NCBI GenBank assembly: GCA_018896025.1
Contig: JAHIND010000020.1
Coordinates: 1-64,000 of the forward strand
Source: Pseudomonadota bacterium
GTDB lineage: Bacteria > Desulfobacterota > Desulfarculia > Desulfarculales > Desulfarculaceae
Length of the DNA stretch: 64,000 nucleotides
Reading direction: 5' to 3'
Below, piece after piece: positions 33,729 to 47,482 of this stretch (position 1 is its first letter; each line of letters opens with the position of its first letter). The notes below the pieces were generated by a model. It made no database searches. It was not told where the DNA came from and was given only the letters and a program-made list of their open reading frames with translations. Both the position numbers and the translations under genes were made by a program.

Positions 33729-36401
33729 TTGGCCGCCAAGCCCACCCTATATCTGCTGGACGCCTCCAGCTACATCCACCGCGCCTTTCACGCCATCCGC
33801 AACCTGACCACCAGCGACGGGGTGCCCACCGGCGCGGTGTACGGTTTCGTGCAAATGCTGCTCAAGGTGCTGGACGAGGCCCAGCCCAGCCATCTGGCCG
33901 TGGTCTACGACGCCAAGGGCCCCACCTTTCGCCACAAGCTCTACGAGCCCTACAAGGCCAACCGCCCGCCCCTGGACCCGGCCCTCAAGTCCCAGATGCC
34001 TCTGGTGCGCCAGGTGGTGACCGCCCTGAACCTCCCGGCCGTGGAGATGGAAGGCTACGAGGCCGACGACCTCATGGCCACCCTGGCCCGCCAGGCCACC
34101 GAGCAGGGCTACCAGGTGGTGCTGGTCACCGGCGACAAGGACATGTCCCAGCTGGTGACCCCGGACGTGACCATGTGGGACACCATGAAGGAAATCCGCC
34201 TGGGACCACCCGAGGTGCTGGCCAAAATGGGCGTGGCCCCGGAGCTGGTGGTGGACTTGCAGGCGCTCACCGGCGACAGCACCGACAACATCCCCGGCGT
34301 GCCCGGCGTGGGGCCCAAGACGGCGGTGAAGCTCTTGGCCGAGCACGGCGACCTGGATTCGGTCTTGGCCGCCGCGCCGGAGATGAAGAAGTCCAAGCTC
34401 AGGGAAAACCTCCTGGCCCACGCCGACGACGCGCGCATGAGCCGGGAGCTGGCCCGGTTGGCCGACGATGCGCCGCTGAAGTTCTCGCCCGAGCTGTTCG
34501 CCATGGCCCCGCCGGACCCGGAGGTGATAACCCCGGTGCTGGCCCAGCTGGAGTTCACCTCCCTGATGAAGCAGTTCGCGCCCCAGCCCGTGGCAGTGGA
34601 GGGCAACTACCGCCTGGTGGTGAAGCCCCAAGAGCTTCAGGCCGAGATCGCCAAGGCCTTTCAAAAGGGCAAGGTGTCCATCGACACCGAAACCACCAGC
34701 ATCGACCCCATGGCCGCCAAGCTGGTGGGCTTCTCCCTGTGCACCAAGAAAGGCGAGGCGGTGTACGTGCCCGTGGGGCACCAGCTACCCGACGGCGAAA
34801 AGCAGATGGACATGAAGCAGGCCCTGGATCTGCTGCGCCCCTTGTGCGCCGACCCCCTGGTGGCCAAGATAGGCCAGAACCTCAAGTACGATCACATAGT
34901 CTTGACCAGGGCGGGCGCGCCGCTCGTGAACATCGCCTTTGACACCATGGTGGCCAGCTATCTCTTGAACCCCGGCAAGATATCCCACGGCCTGGCGGCC
35001 ATTGCCGCCGAGTTTTTGGGGCGCAGCGTCATCCCCTACGAGGAGGCGGTGGGCGGCAAGAACAAGAGCTTCGCCTTTGCCGAGCTGGACAAGGCCACGC
35101 CCTATGCCGCCGAGGACGCGGACGTGGCCTGGCAGGCGGCGCGGGTGTTGGGGCCGCGCCTGGAAGAAGCGGGCCTGGAGCCCCTGTTCCTGGATTTGGA
35201 GATGCCCCTGGTGCCGCTGCTGGCCCAGCTGGAGATGAACGGGGTCAAGCTGGACGTGGACGCCCTGGGCGAGTTGGGCAAGGAGCTGGGCGGGCAGCTC
35301 ATCGAGCTGGAGGCCTCCTGCTACAAGCTGGCCGGGCACGAGTTCAACCTGAACTCGCCGTCCCAACTGGCCACGGTGCTTTTCGAGGAGTTGGGCCTCC
35401 CCCAGGTGAAAAAGACCAAGAAGAAGACCGGCTACTCCACCGACGTGACCGTGCTGACCATCCTGGCCGCCCAGCATCCCCTGCCCGCCGAGATCTTGAA
35501 CTACCGCACCTTGAACAAGATCAAGGGCACCTACGTGGACACCCTGCCTCTTCTGGTGCACCCGGAAACCGGCAGGGTGCACACCAGCTTCAACCAGGCG
35601 GTCACCGCCACCGGGCGGCTGTCTTCATCCGATCCCAACCTGCAGAACATCCCGGTGCGCACCCCGTTGGGCCAGCGCATCCGGGGATGCTTCATCACCG
35701 AGCCGGGCATGGTCATGCTCAGCGCGGACTACTCCCAGATCGAGCTTCGGGTGCTGGCCCACCTGAGCCAAGACCCGCTGCTTTTGGAAGACCTCTCCCA
35801 GGGCCTGGACGTGCACACCCAGACCGCGGCGCGGCTCTTTGACGTGATGCCCGGCCTGGTGACCAAGGAGATGCGCGCCCGGGCCAAGACGGTGAACTTC
35901 GGGGTGCTCTACGGTATGAGCGCCTTCCGCCTTGCTCGGGAGCAGGGCGTCAGCAACAAGGAGGCCCAGGACATCATCAGCAAGTACCTGGGCCGCTACG
36001 CGGGCATCGCCTCCTTCCAGCAAGCCAACCTGGCCTCGGCGCGTGACAAAGGCTATGTGACCACCCTCTTGGGGCGGCGTCGCTTCTTGCCGGCCATCAA
36101 CTCCAGCAACCGCATAGCCAGGGAGGGCTCGGAGCGCATCGCGCTGAACACCCCCATCCAGGGCACGGCGGCGGACCTCATCAAGCTGGCCATGCTCCGG
36201 GTGGCGGAGATGATGGCCGCCGAGTTCCCCGAGGCCCTGATGATCCTCCAGGTGCACGACGAGCTGGTGTTCGAGGTGCCCGAGGGACAGGTGGAGCCAT
36301 TTGCCGAGCGGGTGCGCCAGGAGATGGAAGGGGTCTACAAGCTGGCCGTGGAGCTGAAGGTGGATATCGGCTGGGGGGCCAACTGGGCCGAAGCGCACTG
36401 A
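33729..36401 (+). CDS. polA: DNA polymerase I
   Basis: 890 aa from the TTG at 33729, chosen because GAGGAGG lies about 6 bp upstream, giving MAAKPTLYLLDASSYIHRAF; the frame extends 5 codons further but through that RBS. Residues 1-290 are the 5' nuclease ('EADDLMATLA', 'GDKDMSQLV', 'DSTDNIPGVPGVGPKTA'). The 3'-5' exonuclease domain appears active ('SIDTETTSIDPM', 'IGQNLKYDHIVL'). The polymerase domain has 'SADYSQIELRVLAH', 'RAKTVNFGVLYGMSAFRLA' and 'LQVHDELVFEVP'. Functions in Okazaki-fragment processing and repair. The next gene starts 8 bp downstream. Confidence 0.97.
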   Translation: MAAKPTLYLLDASSYIHRAFHAIRNLTTSDGVPTGAVYGFVQMLLKVLDEAQPSHLAVVYDAKGPTFRHKLYEPYKANRPPLDPALKSQMPLVRQVVTALNLPAVEMEGYEADDLMATLARQATEQGYQVVLVTGDKDMSQLVTPDVTMWDTMKEIRLGPPEVLAKMGVAPELVVDLQALTGDSTDNIPGVPGVGPKTAVKLLAEHGDLDSVLAAAPEMKKSKLRENLLAHADDARMSRELARLADDAPLKFSPELFAMAPPDPEVITPVLAQLEFTSLMKQFAPQPVAVEGNYRLVVKPQELQAEIAKAFQKGKVSIDTETTSIDPMAAKLVGFSLCTKKGEAVYVPVGHQLPDGEKQMDMKQALDLLRPLCADPLVAKIGQNLKYDHIVLTRAGAPLVNIAFDTMVASYLLNPGKISHGLAAIAAEFLGRSVIPYEEAVGGKNKSFAFAELDKATPYAAEDADVAWQAARVLGPRLEEAGLEPLFLDLEMPLVPLLAQLEMNGVKLDVDALGELGKELGGQLIELEASCYKLAGHEFNLNSPSQLATVLFEELGLPQVKKTKKKTGYSTDVTVLTILAAQHPLPAEILNYRTLNKIKGTYVDTLPLLVHPETGRVHTSFNQAVTATGRLSSSDPNLQNIPVRTPLGQRIRGCFITEPGMVMLSADYSQIELRVLAHLSQDPLLLEDLSQGLDVHTQTAARLFDVMPGLVTKEMRARAKTVNFGVLYGMSAFRLAREQGVSNKEAQDIISKYLGRYAGIASFQQANLASARDKGYVTTLLGRRRFLPAINSSNRIAREGSERIALNTPIQGTAADLIKLAMLRVAEMMAAEFPEALMILQVHDELVFEVPEGQVEPFAERVRQEMEGVYKLAVELKVDIGWGANWAEAH

Positions 36402-36409
36402 GGAAAGCC

Positions 36410-37237
36410 ATGAGCGCGACGCAAGACAATCCCCTGCTCCTGCCCGACGGCCATACCCTGGGCCAGGGTGGCAAGTACGTGGAAATCGCCGGGGTGCGCA
36501 CCTACTACGAGGTGCACGGCGCGGGCGATCCTCTGCTGCTCTTGATGGGCGGGCTGGTGACCCTGGAGTCGCTGCACAGCCTGGTCTGCGGGCTGATGCC
36601 CCACTACCGGGTGTACCTTCCCGAGCGCCGGGGCCACGGCCGCAGCGCCGACTGCCCCCAGCCCCACTCCTACCCCCTGTACGCGGCCGACGCCGTGGCC
36701 TTCATGCAGGCCATGGGCCTGGAGCGGGCCAGGGTGGTGGGCTGGAGCGACGGGGGCATCCTGGCCCTGTACCTGGCCCGGGACCGCCCCGAGCTGGTGG
36801 AGCGCCTGGCCCTGATCGGGGCCGGAGCCCACGTGTGCGGCTACAGCGAGGAGTTCTACAACCAGGCCAAGGCCACCACCTGGGATAACCTGCCCGCTGA
36901 GGACAAGGATTTGCTGGCCGCGCACACTCCCCTGGGCCCGGAGCACTTGCCCCGCTTGGTGGCCACGGTGCGCGACATGTGGCTCACCTCGCCCAACCTG
37001 TTGGCCGAGGACCTGGCCGCCATCGAGGCTCCCACTTTGGTGCTGCTGGGCCAATACGACCTGGTGCGCCTGGACCACGCCAAGGACATGGTGGCCACCC
37101 TGCCCGCCGGGCAATTGGCCGTAGTGCCGGGGGTGACCCATTACGGCCCCCTGGAGCGGCCCTGGCTTATCAACAGCATTCTGCTGGACTTTTTGGCGGC
37201 GCGCCCCAGCCTGCCCAGCCCCATGAACCAGGAGTGA
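36410..37237 (+). CDS. Alpha/beta-fold hydrolase
   Basis: 275 aa. 'DPLLLLMGGLVTLESLHSLV' gives the oxyanion region, 'VVGWSDGGILALYLARDRPE' the nucleophile elbow (G-W-S-D-G), and 'VVPGVTHYGPLERPWLI' the catalytic histidine. The S-D-G elbow is common in carboxylesterase/peroxidase-like members. An N-terminal ~25 residues precede the fold. Lies between polA and waaA without a functional link that I can see. Confidence 0.85.
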   Translation: MSATQDNPLLLPDGHTLGQGGKYVEIAGVRTYYEVHGAGDPLLLLMGGLVTLESLHSLVCGLMPHYRVYLPERRGHGRSADCPQPHSYPLYAADAVAFMQAMGLERARVVGWSDGGILALYLARDRPELVERLALIGAGAHVCGYSEEFYNQAKATTWDNLPAEDKDLLAAHTPLGPEHLPRLVATVRDMWLTSPNLLAEDLAAIEAPTLVLLGQYDLVRLDHAKDMVATLPAGQLAVVPGVTHYGPLERPWLINSILLDFLAARPSLPSPMNQE

Positions 37238-37325
37238 GCCCGGCGCTCCTTGACGAGCCGGAGCGCCGCCGCTATAAATGGTGGAACCTTTTGAATATCC
37301 GGCCTCTTGCGGTCGGTGGGCGGCC

Positions 37326-38615
37326 ATGCGTAAATCCCTGATAGCTTACAACCTGGCCTTGGGCCTGGCGGGCACCACGCTGCCCGGCCTGTGGCTTGGC
37401 TCGCGCCTGGCCCGGCGCTGGGGTGAGCTGTGGCCCCGCCTGGGGCTCTACCGCGACCAGGCCCCGGCGGGCGAGGGCCCTCGGGTGTGGCTCCAGGCGG
37501 TGAGCGTGGGCGAGGTGGCCGTGGCCCAGGCCGTGGCCCAGGAGCTGTGGGCCCAGCGGCCGGAGATAGAGCTGAGCGTCAGTTCCTCCACGGCCAAGGG
37601 CCTGGAGCGGGCGGCGGAGCTTTTCGCGGGTAAGGCGCGGGTGCTGCCCTTCCCCCTGGAGGCCCCCTGGGCCGTAGCCGGGGCCTGGCAGCGGGTGCGG
37701 CCCCAGGTTTACGCCTCCCTGGAAACCGAGCTTTGGCCCAACTTCCTGGCCTGGCTGGACCATCGCGGCTGCGAGCTATTGCTCTTGAACGGGCGCATCA
37801 GCCCGCGCAGCTTTCCAAGATATATGAAGGCCCGGCCCTTGGTGGCCGGTTGCCTGGAGCGCTTCGCCCTGCTCAGCATGATCGGCCCGGAGGACGCCGA
37901 ACGGGCCGTATCTCTGGGCGCGCCGCCTGAGCGGGTCAGGGTGGAGGGCAACGCCAAGTACGCCGGGCTGGCCCAGCGGGTGGCCGCCCTGGACCCCGCG
38001 TCCCTGGCCCAGCGCCTGGCCCTGGGCCAAGCGCCGCTCTTGGTGGCGGGCAGCGTGCGCAGCGGCGAGGAGCAGGCGGTGCTGGGGGCCTTCAAAAAGG
38101 TTTTGGAGAACCACCCCACTGCCGTCTTGGCCGTGGCCCCGCGCCATGTGGAAAAGTCCCCCCGCTGGCTGGCTGAGGCCCGGAGCCTGGGGCTGAGCGC
38201 CCAGGCCTGGAGCGAACTGAGCCCGGAGAAGCCCCGGCGGGCCGACACCAAGGTGGTGGTGGTGGACGCCATGGGCCAGCTACTCACTCTCTACGGCCTG
38301 GCCAAAGCGGCATTTGTAGGCGCCTCCCTGGTGCCCCTGGGCGGGCAGAACCCCATGGAGCCCGCCGCCTGGGGGGTGCCCGTGGCCTATGGCCCGGACA
38401 TGGCCGATTTCAAAGACGCGGCCCAGGCCCTGGAGCGGGAGGGCGCGTCGCAAATAACAATCAATGCCGAAGAGTTGGCCGCCTGGTTTGGGGAAATGCT
38501 CTCCCAACCGGAACGCGCCGCCCAGATGGGCCGGGCGGCCCGCACGGTGGTGGCTGGCTGGTCCGGGGCCGCCCAGGCGGCAGCCGGACACATCCTGGAC
38601 GCCTTGGCCCGATAG
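37326..38615 (+). CDS. waaA: 3-deoxy-D-manno-octulosonic acid transferase (Kdo transferase)
   Basis: 429 aa from the ATG at 37326 (an earlier in-frame ATG at 37278 would add 16 residues before the membrane anchor). N-terminal hydrophobic anchor 'LIAYNLALGLAGTTLPGLWL', then the GT30 domain: 'RVWLQAVSVGEVAVAQAV', 'ASLETELWPNFLAWLDHRG' with the catalytic-base glutamate, and C-terminal donor site 'FVGASLVPLGGQNPMEPAAW'. Transfers Kdo from CMP-Kdo to lipid A on the inner-membrane cytoplasmic face. Pairs with kdsD at 47483 in supporting an LPS outer membrane. Confidence 0.93.
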   Translation: MRKSLIAYNLALGLAGTTLPGLWLGSRLARRWGELWPRLGLYRDQAPAGEGPRVWLQAVSVGEVAVAQAVAQELWAQRPEIELSVSSSTAKGLERAAELFAGKARVLPFPLEAPWAVAGAWQRVRPQVYASLETELWPNFLAWLDHRGCELLLLNGRISPRSFPRYMKARPLVAGCLERFALLSMIGPEDAERAVSLGAPPERVRVEGNAKYAGLAQRVAALDPASLAQRLALGQAPLLVAGSVRSGEEQAVLGAFKKVLENHPTAVLAVAPRHVEKSPRWLAEARSLGLSAQAWSELSPEKPRRADTKVVVVDAMGQLLTLYGLAKAAFVGASLVPLGGQNPMEPAAWGVPVAYGPDMADFKDAAQALEREGASQITINAEELAAWFGEMLSQPERAAQMGRAARTVVAGWSGAAQAAAGHILDALAR

Positions 38616-38626
38616 GGAGCCTGAGT

Positions 38627-39871
38627 ATGATCAAGCATCAGCCCCAGCTAAGCTCCCGCCCCCTGGTGAGCCAGGCCGCCCTGAACCGGTTGGCCCAAAG
38701 CCTGGACCCGGAGACCAAGCGCCGCCTGAGCCGGGTGGTGCGTTTGTGGGTCCAGGTCAAGGAGGCGGGCGGCCGAGTGGTGGTGGCCACCGGCTCCGGC
38801 CCCAACCTGCACGAGGGGGTCACCTGCATGGTGGCCGAGCTGGTGCGCCTGGGCCTGGTGGACGGAGTGCTCACCTCCAGCGCGGTGGTGGGCCACGAGA
38901 TGGCCGGGGTCTTGGAGCGGGTGCGCCGGGTGGAAGGGGCCAAGCTGGGCCTGGACCCGGCGGCCCTGCCCGCCGACGGCAAGGTGGAGGTTTCGCTACT
39001 CAGCCCCGAGCAGCTGGCCAACCTGGCCCGGCAGACCATCATCGACCGAGACCTGTACCGGCGCATGCTCTCCGCGCCGGGCAACGACATTATAAAGGTG
39101 GCCGGCAACCTGGCCTATCCCACCGGCCTGTGGGTGGAGCGCACCGCCCGCCTGCTGGAGCCCATGGCCAAGGCGGCGGGCCTGCCCCTGGAGGCGGTGG
39201 CCGGGCCGGGCTGCGACCCCCTGACCATGCTGGGGGCCTGCGCCCGGCGAGGGGTGCCCTGCCTGGTCACGGTGCCCCAGCTGGTGGGCGGGGGCCAGGT
39301 GGGCCTGGCGGTTGGCGACTCCATCAGCATATCCTCGCGCTCGGCAAGGGTGGCCGATCTGTTGGCCTCGGCTGATCTTATAATAGAAAGCGGAGTGGCC
39401 CTGACCCAGGAGATCCACGACGGACCCTTTGAGCTGTTCACCGGCCACGGCCTGTGGGCCCGCCACGAGGGCTTGGACACCTTCAGCCTGGGCAAAAAGG
39501 CGGTGGTGCGCATCGACCTTGACCCCAACCTGGAGCGGGCCTGGCAGATGCAGCAAGACGCCCAGGCCGTGGCCCAGGCCATCGACCAGGGCAGGCCCAA
39601 GGCCACCGGCATGAAGCTGCCCTTCCGCATGGAAATGAGCGGCTTCGCCAGGCTGCCCGGCGCCCTGCCTCTCACCGGCGACCTGGGGGTAATCTGGCCC
39701 CTTCTGGCCAGCCGGGCGGCCAAGGCCATGGGTGTAAAAACCGCCTTTCTGTGTTACAAACAAGGCACACCTCCTGGAGAGGCGGTGCGCCAGTACATCG
39801 TAACGAAGCTAAGCCCCCTGGATCACTCGCAAGTGGTTCAAGCGCTTAAGGAAAAAAGCCTGTGGCCTTAG
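38627..39871 (+). CDS. Conserved protein of unknown function, possibly deoxyhypusine-synthase-like fold
   Basis: 414 aa; not recognised with confidence. It is soluble, without signal peptide or membrane helix. Glycine-rich nucleotide-site-like segments: '[20 protein letters not shown]', '[20 protein letters not shown]' and '[20 protein letters not shown]', then '[20 protein letters not shown]'. The order (ligand loop, '[13 protein letters not shown]' like the HDFE region, later '[10 protein letters not shown]') faintly recalls deoxyhypusine-synthase-like Rossmann proteins. Its end overlaps the carA GTG start by 10 bp and its start follows waaA by 11 bp, so it is in a coupled operon with carA. 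Function left open. Confidence 0.8.
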   Translation: MIKHQPQLSSRPLVSQAALNRLAQSLDPETKRRLSRVVRLWVQVKEAGGRVVVATGSGPNLHEGVTCMVAELVRLGLVDGVLTSSAVVGHEMAGVLERVRRVEGAKLGLDPAALPADGKVEVSLLSPEQLANLARQTIIDRDLYRRMLSAPGNDIIKVAGNLAYPTGLWVERTARLLEPMAKAAGLPLEAVAGPGCDPLTMLGACARRGVPCLVTVPQLVGGGQVGLAVGDSISISSRSARVADLLASADLIIESGVALTQEIHDGPFELFTGHGLWARHEGLDTFSLGKKAVVRIDLDPNLERAWQMQQDAQAVAQAIDQGRPKATGMKLPFRMEMSGFARLPGALPLTGDLGVIWPLLASRAAKAMGVKTAFLCYKQGTPPGEAVRQYIVTKLSPLDHSQVVQALKEKSLWP

Positions 39872-41022
39872 ATGCACTACTAGTTTTGGAAGACGGAACG
39901 GCATTCCCCTGCCGCACCTTCGCCGGTTCGGGCGAGGTGGCCGCCGAGGTCTGCTTCAACACGGCCATGACCGGCTATCAGGAAGCCATCACCGACCCCT
40001 CCTACAAGGGGCAGATGCTGGCCATGACCTATCCCCTGATAGGCAACTACGGCACCAACCCCGAGGACGTGGAAAGCCGCGCCGTGCAGGTCAGCGCCTT
40101 TTTGGTCAAGGAATACCAGAAGTTCCCCTCCAACTTCCGCTCCACCAAGAGCCTGCGGGAATATCTGGAAAAGGCCGGGGTCATGGGCGTGGAAGGCCTG
40201 GACACCCGGGCCCTGACCCGCCATCTGCGCATCCAAGGGGCCATGCAAGGGGTGCTCTCCACCCAAGACCTGGACCCGGCCAGCTTGGCCGCCAAGGCCA
40301 AGGCCAGCCCCGGCCTGGTGGGCATCGACCTGGTCAAGGAAGTGACCTGCCCCCAGCCTTACCGCTGGCTGGACGGGGCGCCCGGCCCGGAGCTGGACCT
40401 GAGCGGGGATTTCGACCCCGAGGAGGTGTGGGCCGGCGGCGAGGGCGAGTACAAAGTTGTCTGCCTGGACTGCGGCATTAAGTACAACATCCTGCGGCGG
40501 CTGGATAAACGGGGCAACAAGCTCATCGTGGTGCCCGCCTCCACCCCGGCTGAAACCATCCTGAAGCTGGGTCCCGACGGCGTGTTTTTGAGCAACGGCC
40601 CCGGCGACCCGGCGGCGGTGACCTACGTGGTGGACACGGTGAAAAACCTCATGGGCCGCTCGCCCATCTTCGGCATCTGCCTGGGCCACCAGATGATCGG
40701 CCAGGCCCTGGGCGGCAAGACCTACAAGCTGAAGTTCGGCCACCGGGGCGCCAACCAGCCGGTCATGGACCTCAAGACCAGCAAGGTGGAGATCACCAGC
40801 CAAAACCACGGCTTCTGCGTGGACGCCGAGACCATCGACGACCCCGAAGTGGTGATGACCCATTTGAACCTCAACGACCGCACCCTGGAGGGGCTGAGCC
40901 ACCGTCAGGTGCCGGTGTTTTGTGTGCAATATCACCCCGAGGCCGCGCCGGGCCCCCACGACGCGGATTATTTGTTCGACCGTTTCCAGGACATGATGCA
41001 GAGCAAGCAGCCCCTGGCCTAG
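39862..41022 (+). CDS. carA: Carbamoyl-phosphate synthase small subunit (glutaminase)
   Basis: 386 aa from GTG at 39862. N-terminal CarA domain '[20 protein letters not shown]', then class I glutamine amidotransferase: nucleophile Cys in '[18 protein letters not shown]', 'SQNHGFCVD', and the His/Glu pair in '[19 protein letters not shown]'. Supplies ammonia to CarB for carbamoyl phosphate, feeding pyrimidine and arginine synthesis. carB lies 1.7 kb downstream, separated by a membrane protein gene and a REP-transposase unit. Confidence 0.96.
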   Translation: MALDALLVLEDGTAFPCRTFAGSGEVAAEVCFNTAMTGYQEAITDPSYKGQMLAMTYPLIGNYGTNPEDVESRAVQVSAFLVKEYQKFPSNFRSTKSLREYLEKAGVMGVEGLDTRALTRHLRIQGAMQGVLSTQDLDPASLAAKAKASPGLVGIDLVKEVTCPQPYRWLDGAPGPELDLSGDFDPEEVWAGGEGEYKVVCLDCGIKYNILRRLDKRGNKLIVVPASTPAETILKLGPDGVFLSNGPGDPAAVTYVVDTVKNLMGRSPIFGICLGHQMIGQALGGKTYKLKFGHRGANQPVMDLKTSKVEITSQNHGFCVDAETIDDPEVVMTHLNLNDRTLEGLSHRQVPVFCVQYHPEAAPGPHDADYLFDRFQDMMQSKQPLA

Positions 41023-41052
41023 AGCAAAGCTTTCAGGGAACCGGGAAGCCAT

Positions 41053-41949
41053 ATGAGCACCTCAAAAGCCAGCTTCAGCCACCGGGGTCTGACCTCTCTG
41101 CTCGGCGCGGCGGGCCTGCTGGTGATGGGCGTGAGCGGCCTGGTAGCCTACCTCATGCCGCATGGGCGCATAGCCTACTGGAACGACTGGCACTTTATCG
41201 GCCTCACCAAGACCCAGTGGGGCAACATCCACATAATCAGCGCCATCTTGTTCCTGGTGGCCATGGGCTTCCACCTCTACTTCAACTGGAAGCCCTTCAT
41301 CAGCTACCTAGAGGGCAAGGCCGCCCAGATGGCCGGGCACAAGCGTGAGCTGTGGATAACCTTGGCCGCCCTGGTGCTGGTGGTGATGGCGGGCATCCGG
41401 CCCTTCCCGCCCCTTAGCTGGCTGGTGGACCTGAACGTCTATCTCAAAAACTCCTGGGTGAGCAGCCCGGCCCATGAGCCCCCCTTCGGCCACGCCGAGG
41501 AACTGAAGCTAACGGTGTTCTGCAATAAGATGCGCATCCCCACCTCCCAGGCGGTGGAGTTGCTCAAGCAAAAAGGCTGGCAGGGCGTGGATCCCCAGGC
41601 CCCGGTCATCGACATCGCCCGGCTCAACCGGACCGCGCCCATGGCCCTCTACGCCCTGATCAAGCCCCTGGAAAAGGCGGTGGAAGCCGCGGCCCCGGCG
41701 GGGTACGCCTACACCGCCCAGGAGGTGGAGGAGCGTTTCGCGGGCACGGGCATCGGCAACAAGACCCTGGGGGAAGTGGCCCAGGCGGCGGGGCAGACCC
41801 CGGCAGCGGTGACCGCCCGCCTCAAGGCGGCGGGGCTGACCATGGGCCCGGCGCAGACCCTCAAGGCGGCGGCAGAGAGCAACGGGCTGGCCAGCCCCCT
41901 GGAGATGCTCAAGGCCATGCTGGTGGACAGCTACCGGCCCCAGCGCTAG
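41053..41949 (+). CDS. Membrane protein with DUF4405-type heme-binding-like helices and a helical C-terminal domain
   Basis: 298 aa. Three membrane segments: 'GLTSLLGAAGLLVMGVSGLV', 'IHIISAILFLVAMGFHLYFN' and 'LWITLAALVLVVMAGIRPFP'. Histidines in 'WHFIGLTKTQWGNIHIISA' and 'FHLYFNWK' match the DUF4405 pattern (cytochrome b-like, possible heme ligands). Residues about 145-298 are soluble and contain two helical repeats with 'FCNKMRIPTSQAVELLKQKG' and 'TLGEVAQAAGQTPAAVTARL', suggesting small DNA- or protein-binding-like helical hairpins of unknown role. Sits 31 bp after carA; function unknown. Confidence 0.75.
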   Translation: MSTSKASFSHRGLTSLLGAAGLLVMGVSGLVAYLMPHGRIAYWNDWHFIGLTKTQWGNIHIISAILFLVAMGFHLYFNWKPFISYLEGKAAQMAGHKRELWITLAALVLVVMAGIRPFPPLSWLVDLNVYLKNSWVSSPAHEPPFGHAEELKLTVFCNKMRIPTSQAVELLKQKGWQGVDPQAPVIDIARLNRTAPMALYALIKPLEKAVEAAAPAGYAYTAQEVEERFAGTGIGNKTLGEVAQAAGQTPAAVTARLKAAGLTMGPAQTLKAAAESNGLASPLEMLKAMLVDSYRPQR

Positions 41950-42115
41950 GCCGGAAGGCCTAGGCCGCAAAGTTGCTAGGAATTGGGGCGGGAAAAAGCA
42001 CCGCCCAGGGGTAAACTGAAGAATTCTAAACGGCTGCGTTGAAGGAGATTAAGCGCAAGGGCAAAAGGCCGACGCCTGTTTACGTGGCATGATGGGCGGG
42101 TCAAACAGGGGCGAT

Positions 42116-42140
42116 GTAGGGGCGGGGTTTACCCCCGCCC
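42116..42140 (+). repeat. REP palindrome, left copy flanking the REP transposase
   Basis: The unit begins GTAGGGGCGGGGTTTA and ends CCCCCGCCC, forming a hairpin (GGGCGGGG paired with CCCCCGCCC). The reverse complement is found at 42627-42651 on the other side of the transposase gene. Confidence 0.85.
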
Positions 42141-42161
42141 GAGGGCGCCAGGTTCGGGCAC

Positions 42162-42638
42162 ATGGCGCCACGCAAGCAAATTCGGCTGCCCCTAAATGTT
42201 TATGAACGGGAGTACGTTTATTACGTGACCGTCTGCACCCACCAAAGGCGACCTTGGTTTTCCGGGAGCAACGGTCTGGCTCAGAGTTTTGCAAAACACT
42301 TGGTTGCTCTGGCCCGTGAGCGGGAGGCCAAGCTGTTCGCTTGGTGCATCATGCCGGACCATGGGCATTTACTGATTCAAAACTCTGACTTGATTGCCTT
42401 GGTAAGATTGTTAAAGGGTAAGATTGCCCACGAGGCCCGCCCAAGTACCGAAGGCAGCCGTTTATGGCAGCGCAGCTTTTTCGACCGGGCTCTGCGTAGT
42501 GAGCAATCAGTCTTGGATGTTGCCCGTTATGTTTGGACCAACCCGGTGCGGAGCGGCCTAGTTAACCATCCAGGAGACTACGCTTGGTCCGGTTCACTTA
42601 CCTGGCCGGCCTGGCGGGAGGATTTTGGGCGGGGATAA
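42162..42638 (+). CDS. REP-associated tyrosine transposase (RAYT, Y1/IS200-like family)
   Basis: 158 aa. 'YVYYVTVCTHQRRPWF' opens the Y1-transposase fold; the metal-binding HUH pair is in 'IMPDHGHLLIQN' (H-x-H); the catalytic tyrosine is in 'VARYVWTNPVRSGL', the family's well-known Y-x-x-x-N-P-V-R block. RAYTs are thought to mobilise or maintain REP sequences as single-strand DNA. The frame is intact, so activity is possible. The final G-R-G-stop is encoded inside the right REP. RBS is weak (CAGG). Confidence 0.93.
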   Translation: MAPRKQIRLPLNVYEREYVYYVTVCTHQRRPWFSGSNGLAQSFAKHLVALAREREAKLFAWCIMPDHGHLLIQNSDLIALVRLLKGKIAHEARPSTEGSRLWQRSFFDRALRSEQSVLDVARYVWTNPVRSGLVNHPGDYAWSGSLTWPAWREDFGRG

Positions 42639-42651
42639 ACCCCGCCCCTAC
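42627..42651 (-). repeat. REP palindrome, right copy (inverted)
   Basis: Contains GGGCGGGGATAAACCCCG and ends CCCCTAC; its reverse complement matches the left REP (GTAGGGGCGGGGTTTA...). It overlaps the transposase stop codon (TAA at 42636-42638). Confidence 0.85.
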
Positions 42652-42760
42652 ACCGCTGGACATAAGTTTGGGGCATTTGTTGATTCCCCAACCAGGACGA
42701 GATACAAGGCCTGTTAGGCCTAATAGATAAATTGCATGGCAGGAAAAGACAGCTAACGAG

Positions 42761-46021
<3,261 letters not shown>

Positions 46022-46040
46022 GCGACGGGGCTGGGGACCA

Positions 46041-47477
<1,437 letters not shown>

Positions 47478-47482
47478 AGCCT

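Larger units (their letters stand above)
42116..42651 (+). mobile_element. REPtron: REP-associated transposase gene with inverted REP flanks
   Basis: A 158-codon Y1-type transposase flanked by two REP palindromes in inverted orientation, inserted between the carA-side genes and carB. Base composition of the coding part is visibly lower in GC than both neighbours, in keeping with a mobile origin. The right REP supplies the last codons and stop of the transposase gene. Confidence 0.85.

Noticed and set aside
42116-42651. REPtron as an inactivating insertion in the car operon
   Set aside because: carA and carB are both full length with their own translation signals; only spacing is affected.
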